32,895 bases of DNA from Bacteroidota bacterium. GTDB taxonomy: Bacteria; Bacteroidota; Bacteroidia; Cytophagales; Cyclobacteriaceae. This document shows, one piece after another, positions 28,469 to 32,895 of the stretch (positions within the stretch are counted from its first letter, which is position 1; every line of letters begins with the position of its first letter). The stretch covers positions 1-32,895 of the forward strand of contig JACZXH010000039.1 of the NCBI GenBank assembly GCA_022571715.1. The letters run 5' to 3'. Under the pieces are notes generated by a model. The model was not told the origin of the DNA. It searched no databases and saw nothing but the letters and a program-made list of their open reading frames with translations. A program made the translations under genes and the position numbers.

Positions 28469-29944
28469 CTAATAATCTAATTCACCTTGATAAAACTTCA
28501 GTACTTCTATTTTAAAAATATAATCGTATTTCGCTATAAGTAAATTTGTTTTTGCCTGAAACAGGTTATTCTGTGCGACCTGAAAATCAATAAAGTTACT
28601 TGCACCCAATTCATAGCTCCTTTCCGTAACCCGGTATGATTCTTCCTGGGCTTCTACTTGCCTGACCGAGGCATCGTATGACTTTTTTCCTGCAAGTACA
28701 TCATTATAAGCTCGTTCTATATTTTGCCTTAAGTTGTTACTGCTTTCTTCCAACGAAATTTCAGCCTGTTTTTGCAAAATAATAGCTCTCTGCACGTTTG
28801 AACTTATTGAAAATCCATTAAATATCGGAACGTTGATACTCAATGATATTGATCGGCCAATATTGTCTTTAAACTGTTCTGCTAAGGGATAATCTTCAAA
28901 TGTCTGGAATACCGGGGAGTTTTCAATAGTATTTGTGAAAACCACAAGATTAGGATCCAGGTTTACAGTTCCAATAGGTACAGGAGGTATCGTCTGCGTC
29001 TCGCCGGTGGCCACTCTTCGCTCGGCATCGCGAACGGATGAATAATTGGTATTCAAACTGGCATTGAGACGAATAGATGGATAAAGCTGCGCCTGTGCGA
29101 TTTTTATCCCTAGATTGGCACTTTCAATTCCTAGATTGGCACTTTTAATATCAGGCATGTTCCCCAATGCTATATTGTAGATTTCATCTCCTGAAAGACT
29201 CACCATTGGAAATTCAGAAAGTTCGATTTCCGGAAATTCAACATTGAATGGTTCTGTAGAGGGGATTTGAAGCTCTTGTTTAAGTTGCAGTAGGGATAAG
29301 TTGTAATTATTCTCTGCATTGATCACGTTTACTTCGTTGGTTGCCTGCTGTGCCATCAAATCGTATAACTGCGCCCGTGGCACCGAACCTGCTTCAACCT
29401 GTATTTTTGTACGCCCCACTAACTGCTGAGTTGAATTTAGTTGAGATTGCGTATTGATATATTGTTCTTTGTTGAAAACAACATTGGTATAAAACGTAAT
29501 CACATTTAAGATCACGAAATCTTTTGAAGCCTCCAGGTCATATTTGCTAGCCTCCAGGTCGATTTTAGACTGCTTATATGTATTTCTCAGTCTGTTTGTC
29601 TGAAAAAGAAGCAACGAAGAGGAACCGCTAACCCCGCTTGTTTGAAACCTTTCGGTAGCGAACAGGTTTGTAGTAGGATCTATGGTTCGGCCCCAACTAA
29701 TGTTATAAGATCCGCCAAAATTTAGGGATGGCGCCATGGTCCATTTTGCCTGACTATTGTTAATTTCACTTGTTTCTACCTGGTAAAGACTCCGTTTTAC
29801 GGTTAAACTGTTTTCAAGCGCATATTCCACACACTCCATTATTCCCCATATTTTTATATCAGTCGAATGGTTGTCCTGTGGTATCTGACCATAACATACT
29901 GACAGAACAGAAATCGTAAAAATTACTAACAATCCTTTTTTCAT
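28469..29944 (-). CDS. TolC-family outer-membrane efflux protein
   Basis: The 491-residue protein has a signal peptide (MKKGLLVIFTISVLSVCYG) followed by two TolC-type halves of long amphipathic helices and short beta segments. The first half runs from WGIMECVEYALENSLTVKRS to LKQELQIPSTEPF. The second includes the heptad stretch SANLGIESANLGIKIAQAQL and a closing QRAIILQKQAEISLEE... SYELGASNFIDFQVAQNNLF section. It should form the trimeric outer-membrane channel for the adaptor encoded 11 bp downstream. It begins 17 bp after sdaAB, so all three genes are probably one transcript. Confidence 0.93.
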   Translation of the reverse strand: MKKGLLVIFTISVLSVCYGQIPQDNHSTDIKIWGIMECVEYALENSLTVKRSLYQVETSEINNSQAKWTMAPSLNFGGSYNISWGRTIDPTTNLFATERFQTSGVSGSSSLLLFQTNRLRNTYKQSKIDLEASKYDLEASKDFVILNVITFYTNVVFNKEQYINTQSQLNSTQQLVGRTKIQVEAGSVPRAQLYDLMAQQATNEVNVINAENNYNLSLLQLKQELQIPSTEPFNVEFPEIELSEFPMVSLSGDEIYNIALGNMPDIKSANLGIESANLGIKIAQAQLYPSIRLNASLNTNYSSVRDAERRVATGETQTIPPVPIGTVNLDPNLVVFTNTIENSPVFQTFEDYPLAEQFKDNIGRSISLSINVPIFNGFSISSNVQRAIILQKQAEISLEESSNNLRQNIERAYNDVLAGKKSYDASVRQVEAQEESYRVTERSYELGASNFIDFQVAQNNLFQAKTNLLIAKYDYIFKIEVLKFYQGELDY

Positions 29945-29961
29945 TACTTTTGAATTTTATC

Positions 29962-30636
29962 TTAATCAATTGCCGGAATATAAATTACTTTATGTATCCA
30001 GTTGAGACTTTTCAGATAATCAAGTGTCTGTCTCCTGAGCCCGGAATCCATTTCGATTATTTGACAAGCCTCATCGTTTTTCCCTTTTCTCGACACCGTC
30101 ATGGTGGCAATATTGCAATCGTCCTGTGAAAGCACATTGGCCAGGTAAGCAATACTGCCTTTTGTATCAGTGGCGGTAATAATAAGCGTGTGTAGTGAAG
30201 TAGTAAAATTTGCAGCAAATCCATTGTATTGCTTAATTCGTATTACACCACCTCCCCGGCTTTCACCAACCAGTTCTAACGTGTCGCTGTTTTTCATTGC
30301 TTTTATAAGGATGGTATTCGGATGCATCGTGGAAGCATTCCCCACTGACTTAAAATTAAATTTTAAACCTTTTTTTTCTGCGTGGGCAAATGAATCACGC
30401 ATTCGTTTATCGTCAGTCGCGTAGTCAAGAAGCCCCGCAACAATTGCCTTATCACTGCCATGCCCTTCATAGGTCTGAGCAAATGAGTTGTAGAAGGTAA
30501 TATCTGCATTATCAGGAATTCCGCCCATGATTTTAACTACGGTGCGTGCAATCCGGACTACCCCCGCTGTATGCGAACTGGACGGCCCGATCATTACCGG
30601 CCCGATCATATCGAATACGCTGCTGCCTTCACCCAT
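29962..30636 (-). CDS. sdaAB: L-serine dehydratase, iron-sulfur-dependent, beta subunit
   Basis: The 224-residue protein matches the beta chain of two-subunit L-serine ammonia-lyases, which convert serine to pyruvate and ammonia. Visible are SVFDMIGPVMIGPSSSHTAG near the start, TFYNSFAQTYEGHGSDKAIV near 47-66, HPNTILIKA near 104, and GESRGGGVIRI near 122. A C-terminal ACT domain (about 146-220) begins LHTLIITATDTKGSIAYLAN. The cysteine-bearing alpha subunit that holds the 4Fe-4S cluster is not in the window, so activity depends on a gene elsewhere. It is the first gene of a tight minus-strand run with the TolC-type and adaptor genes, an unexpected pairing. Confidence 0.9.
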   Translation of the reverse strand: MGEGSSVFDMIGPVMIGPSSSHTAGVVRIARTVVKIMGGIPDNADITFYNSFAQTYEGHGSDKAIVAGLLDYATDDKRMRDSFAHAEKKGLKFNFKSVGNASTMHPNTILIKAMKNSDTLELVGESRGGGVIRIKQYNGFAANFTTSLHTLIITATDTKGSIAYLANVLSQDDCNIATMTVSRKGKNDEACQIIEMDSGLRRQTLDYLKSLNWIHKVIYIPAID

Positions 30637-30784
30637 AATTAATCTACAATACCAATACCTTGTTATACATTCTACTTATACGCAATTATAGTCATAAGAA
30701 GACAATCCTTTTTTTAATAAATTATAAGTGGTTAAAATCTTGTTTAAAAGATACTATTATAAGACTGAAAAACATCTGCAAATG

Positions 30785-31579
30785 TTACACAGCGATAGGC
30801 GCTTTAATTCCAGGTTGCGGATTATATTTTTCCAACGAGAAATCTGTATAATGAAATCCGAAAATATCTTTAACATCAGGGTTTAATTCCATATAGGGTA
30901 AAGATCCAGGTACGCGTGAAAGTTGCAATTCAACCTGATCCATGTGATTGGAATAAATATGCGCATCACCGAATGTGTGGATAAACTCACCAGGCTGTAA
31001 TCCTGCAACCTGTGCAATCATTAATGTGAGCAATGAGTAGGAGGCAATATTGAATGGTACTCCAAGAAACACATCTGCAGAACGCTGGTAGAGCTGACAC
31101 GATAATTTACCATCGCCCACATAAAACTGAAATAGCGTGTGGCAGGGAGGCAGCGCCATCTTTTGAACATCAGGGACGTTCCAGGCGCTCACAATGTGTC
31201 GTCTTGAATCAGGATTAATCTTAATCTGATCTATTACCAGGCTGATCTGATCGATAGTCGTGCCATCAGGAGCCGGCCAGCTCCGCCATTGATGCCCGTA
31301 CACCGGGCCCAGGTCGCCATATTCATCCGCCCATTCATCCCATATTCTAACTCCGTTATCATTGAGATATTTAATATTGGTATCGCCATTGAGAAACCAC
31401 AGCAACTCATATATAATAGACTGCAGGTGTAACTTTTTAGTAGTCAACACTGGAAACCCATCATTCAGATCAAATCGCATCTGATAGCCGAACACACTTT
31501 TAGTACCTGTACCCGTCCGGTCATTTTTCTCGATCCCATTTTCAAGTATATGGGTAAGCATGTTTAAATATTGTTGCAT
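30785..31579 (-). CDS. thyA: Thymidylate synthase
   Basis: The 264-residue protein has the same length and residue numbering as E. coli ThyA. It makes dTMP from dUMP with methylene-tetrahydrofolate. Visible residues are R21, W80, the nucleophile C146 in [10 protein letters not shown], the phosphate-binding pair R126-R127 in [12 protein letters not shown], and [18 protein letters not shown] near 165-182. The C-terminus KAPIAV is the conserved mobile tail. The folate partner folA (dihydrofolate reductase), often adjacent in Bacteroidota, does not follow here. Confidence 0.97.
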   Translation of the reverse strand: MQQYLNMLTHILENGIEKNDRTGTGTKSVFGYQMRFDLNDGFPVLTTKKLHLQSIIYELLWFLNGDTNIKYLNDNGVRIWDEWADEYGDLGPVYGHQWRSWPAPDGTTIDQISLVIDQIKINPDSRRHIVSAWNVPDVQKMALPPCHTLFQFYVGDGKLSCQLYQRSADVFLGVPFNIASYSLLTLMIAQVAGLQPGEFIHTFGDAHIYSNHMDQVELQLSRVPGSLPYMELNPDVKDIFGFHYTDFSLEKYNPQPGIKAPIAV

Positions 31580-31613
31580 ACTATTTTAAAAGTGAGAAGT
31601 GAATTAACAGAAA

Positions 31614-31621
31614 CAAAATTA
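31614..31621 (-). promoter_or_regulatory. -7 box upstream of thyA
   Basis: On the minus strand TAATTTTG matches TAnnTTTG and ends 34 bp before the ATG at 31579. The nearest TTTG upstream is only 14 bp away rather than 19-21, so the -33 element is weak. Confidence 0.4.
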
Positions 31622-31664
31622 AAGAAATGAATAAACAAAGAATTACTTTTTATGCTAAAAAAAT

Positions 31665-31695
31665 AAAGGGCAGGTAGTTGTACCACCTGCCCTTT
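31665..31695 (-). terminator. Rho-independent terminator of the lipoprotein gene
   Basis: An 11-bp perfect stem (aaagggcaggt at 31665-31675, acctgcccttt at 31685-31695) with a 9-base loop lies 25 bp after the lipoprotein stop codon. On the minus strand it is followed by TATTTTTTT. It separates the lipoprotein gene from thyA. Confidence 0.88.
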
Positions 31696-31719
31696 GAATT
31701 ATTCGTGAATTAACTCAAT

Positions 31720-32613
31720 TCAACCACCGTCATTCTTATCACGATGTGTTGAAATTTCAATTGTTTCAATACGGCCATTAAAATTGATAGTCACAAGATT
31801 ATCACATTCTCCATCTCCAAAATCAATGATTATTACGTCATCGCCTTTCTTGATTTCTTTTACACCTGCAACTGGTATAAACCTTCTGCCTTCCCTGCAG
31901 TTGCGCTTATAAATCAGTGTTTCAAGCACAGTAACTTCGTAGTTCAGACCTTCGCGATTCACGCCATTGGCAGTACTCCCTTCCAATATATGGAACTCAT
32001 CATTGATGGGATTAGATGCTCTTACCCACATTCGCAACCTGTCCACTTCGCGGGTGGCCACCGTTCCGTCAAGAAATGTGATCTTTCCATCTGTAAGTGT
32101 GATATGAAATACCGGATTATCATCAATTGTAACCGATACATTTTCAATTACACGCGTGCCTTCAATCTGTCTTCCGTCAATGGCAAAATCTTCCAATACA
32201 TACGTAAATACAGAACCGGGTACAAACCTGAAGTCGGTGTAGGTGATGATGATCTTACCACTTCTTACCCTACCGTTCAACCCTTCGCATCCATCACCAA
32301 AATCGATCGTAATAGTTTTATTTTCACTGTCGTGCGTTATCTCTGCGCACTCAAACCTGTGGTCGCGGTGTTGATTCGTTCGAGCTCCGGAAGATGCTTC
32401 GGCAAACGCCATGCCTTCCGAAACCAGGTCATCAAGTTCATCAAAATCAGCATCGGCAATCACCTCAAGTTCAACGGTTTCATTGTCAGTAACTACTGAC
32501 AATAAGTCATCATCCTGATTACAAGCGGTCATACCTGACAGAAAAACAACAGCCAGTATCATCGACAATCCTTTTACATTCATCAAGTATTTTAATTTTT
32601 TCATTTTTTCCAT
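31720..32613 (-). CDS. Exported lipoprotein with two DFGDG-cysteine motifs
   Basis: The 297-residue protein has a lipoprotein signal peptide: basic start, hydrophobic core (SMILAVVFLSG) and lipobox MTAC with C31. The next residues, NQDDD, resemble the acidic lipoprotein export signal of Bacteroidota that sends lipoproteins to the cell surface. After an acidic linker (about 32-75), the rest is beta-rich. The pattern IxIDFGDG-Cys occurs twice, at 102-109 (ITIDFGDGC) and 262-270 (IIDFGDGEC). The first copy is followed by GLNGRVRSGKIIITYT, a form I associate with uncharacterised Bacteroidota lipoproteins. Function is unknown; the acid loops might bind a metal ion. ATG at 32604 is an alternative start. 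A terminator follows. Confidence 0.8.
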   Translation of the reverse strand: MEKMKKLKYLMNVKGLSMILAVVFLSGMTACNQDDDLLSVVTDNETVELEVIADADFDELDDLVSEGMAFAEASSGARTNQHRDHRFECAEITHDSENKTITIDFGDGCEGLNGRVRSGKIIITYTDFRFVPGSVFTYVLEDFAIDGRQIEGTRVIENVSVTIDDNPVFHITLTDGKITFLDGTVATREVDRLRMWVRASNPINDEFHILEGSTANGVNREGLNYEVTVLETLIYKRNCREGRRFIPVAGVKEIKKGDDVIIIDFGDGECDNLVTINFNGRIETIEISTHRDKNDGG

Positions 32614-32895
32614 TATTTTTATCTTTTTGTAATTGATTTTCGGTTCTTAGACATAGCCGGAATTAAAAGGTTTAAAACCTGAAACAAATTTTTGGTTTTC
32701 CAGATAAAAGAGAGCTATGTAGCTTCATACAGGATTAAAGCGAAATCCCATTACCCCTACTGTTTTGCGTGATCCTTACATTAAAACCCAAAACTTGCTC
32801 GATTAATAAATAAATATGGAAATTATAATGCTCAAAGAATACTAAAAGGAGAATATTGGATGGGGATGACAGCGGAAAGGGCAAGGGAAAGTGTT
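32614..32895. other. Upstream region of the lipoprotein gene and right edge of the window
   Basis: The left part is the promoter region of the minus-strand lipoprotein gene. A weak TTTG-N19-TAATTCCG pair (minus strand, 32688 to 32658) encloses a 13-bp palindrome, AGGTTT-A-AAACCT at 32668-32680. Near the right edge, aaaggag at 32845-32851 precedes an ATG at 32860 whose frame is open to the end (12 codons). It could be the start of a plus-strand gene but is too short to judge. Confidence 0.35.

Noticed and set aside
28117-28515. 132-codon plus-strand frame.
   Set aside because: It lies antisense to the adaptor gene, whose lipoyl and anchor features are clear; a shadow frame.
29109-29150. 21-bp near-exact tandem repeat in the TolC-type gene (SANLGIE/SANLGIK).
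   Set aside because: It looks like a heptad insertion, but the helix has the usual family spacing before AQAQLYP. It is better explained as the natural heptad pattern with similar codons.
31990-32499. 169-codon plus-strand frame.
   Set aside because: It is antisense to the lipoprotein gene, which has a signal peptide, lipobox and terminator; no protein features on this strand.

Overview
The window looks like chromosomal DNA of a Bacteroidota bacterium, most likely of the Cytophagales. The evidence is a large secreted protein with a C-terminal type IX secretion (T9SS) sorting domain, a serine palmitoyltransferase-type enzyme, a lipoprotein with an acidic export signal after the lipobox, and a 59-residue Hc1/histone H1-like protein. 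Several -7 boxes of the Bacteroidota TAnnTTTG type are present and Shine-Dalgarno sequences are scarce. Base composition is AT-rich and even. I see no rRNA, tRNA, CRISPR array, insertion sequence, integrase or phage gene, so this reads as core genome rather than an island.

Layout, left to right: (1) 2-3373, the 3' part of a giant secreted multidomain protein. (2) 3523-6945, a fused phosphoserine phosphatase/phosphoglycerate dehydrogenase (SerB-SerA), a 435-bp gap with two perfect inverted repeats, and a SerC-like aminotransferase homologue that lacks the PLP lysine. (3) 6997-10864, a tandem universal stress protein, a tiny membrane protein, and an ECF sigma factor cassette with a putative anti-sigma factor, a CpxP-like periplasmic protein and an envelope protein. 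(4) 10913-17801, xseA-xseB, an exported M1 metallopeptidase, ligA, a DUF6913-type gene and dapA, with overlapping gene ends. (5) 17802-18212, a bidirectional terminator and the Hc1-like gene. (6) 18315-19565 on the minus strand, a serine palmitoyltransferase-like enzyme, divergent from an acyl-CoA carboxylase biotin carboxylase, maf and a degenerate CPBP membrane protease homologue (19724-22725). (7) 23143-27033, three glycosyltransferase genes for surface polysaccharide or LPS core, one of them a GT4-GT2 fusion. (8) 27075-30636 on the minus strand, sdaAB, a TolC-type outer-membrane factor and a MacA/HlyD-type adaptor in one tight operon. (9) thyA and an exported lipoprotein, both on the minus strand.

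Three themes link genes. Serine is made (SerB-SerA), broken down (SdaAB subunit) and used for sphingolipids (serine palmitoyltransferase). The cell envelope is served by the glycosyltransferases, the efflux adaptor and outer-membrane factor, the ECF/CpxP-like stress module and the secreted proteins. DNA metabolism is represented by exonuclease VII, NAD-dependent ligase, thymidylate synthase and Maf.

The observations most worth following are the SerC-like protein with several lost active-site residues beside a complete SerB-SerA fusion, the ECF cassette with its extra tiny membrane protein, the MacA/TolC pair with no ABC transporter gene, the CPBP homologue with a broken EExxxR motif, and helically phased T-tracts between two convergent genes. 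All functional statements come from reading motifs; no database search was run.
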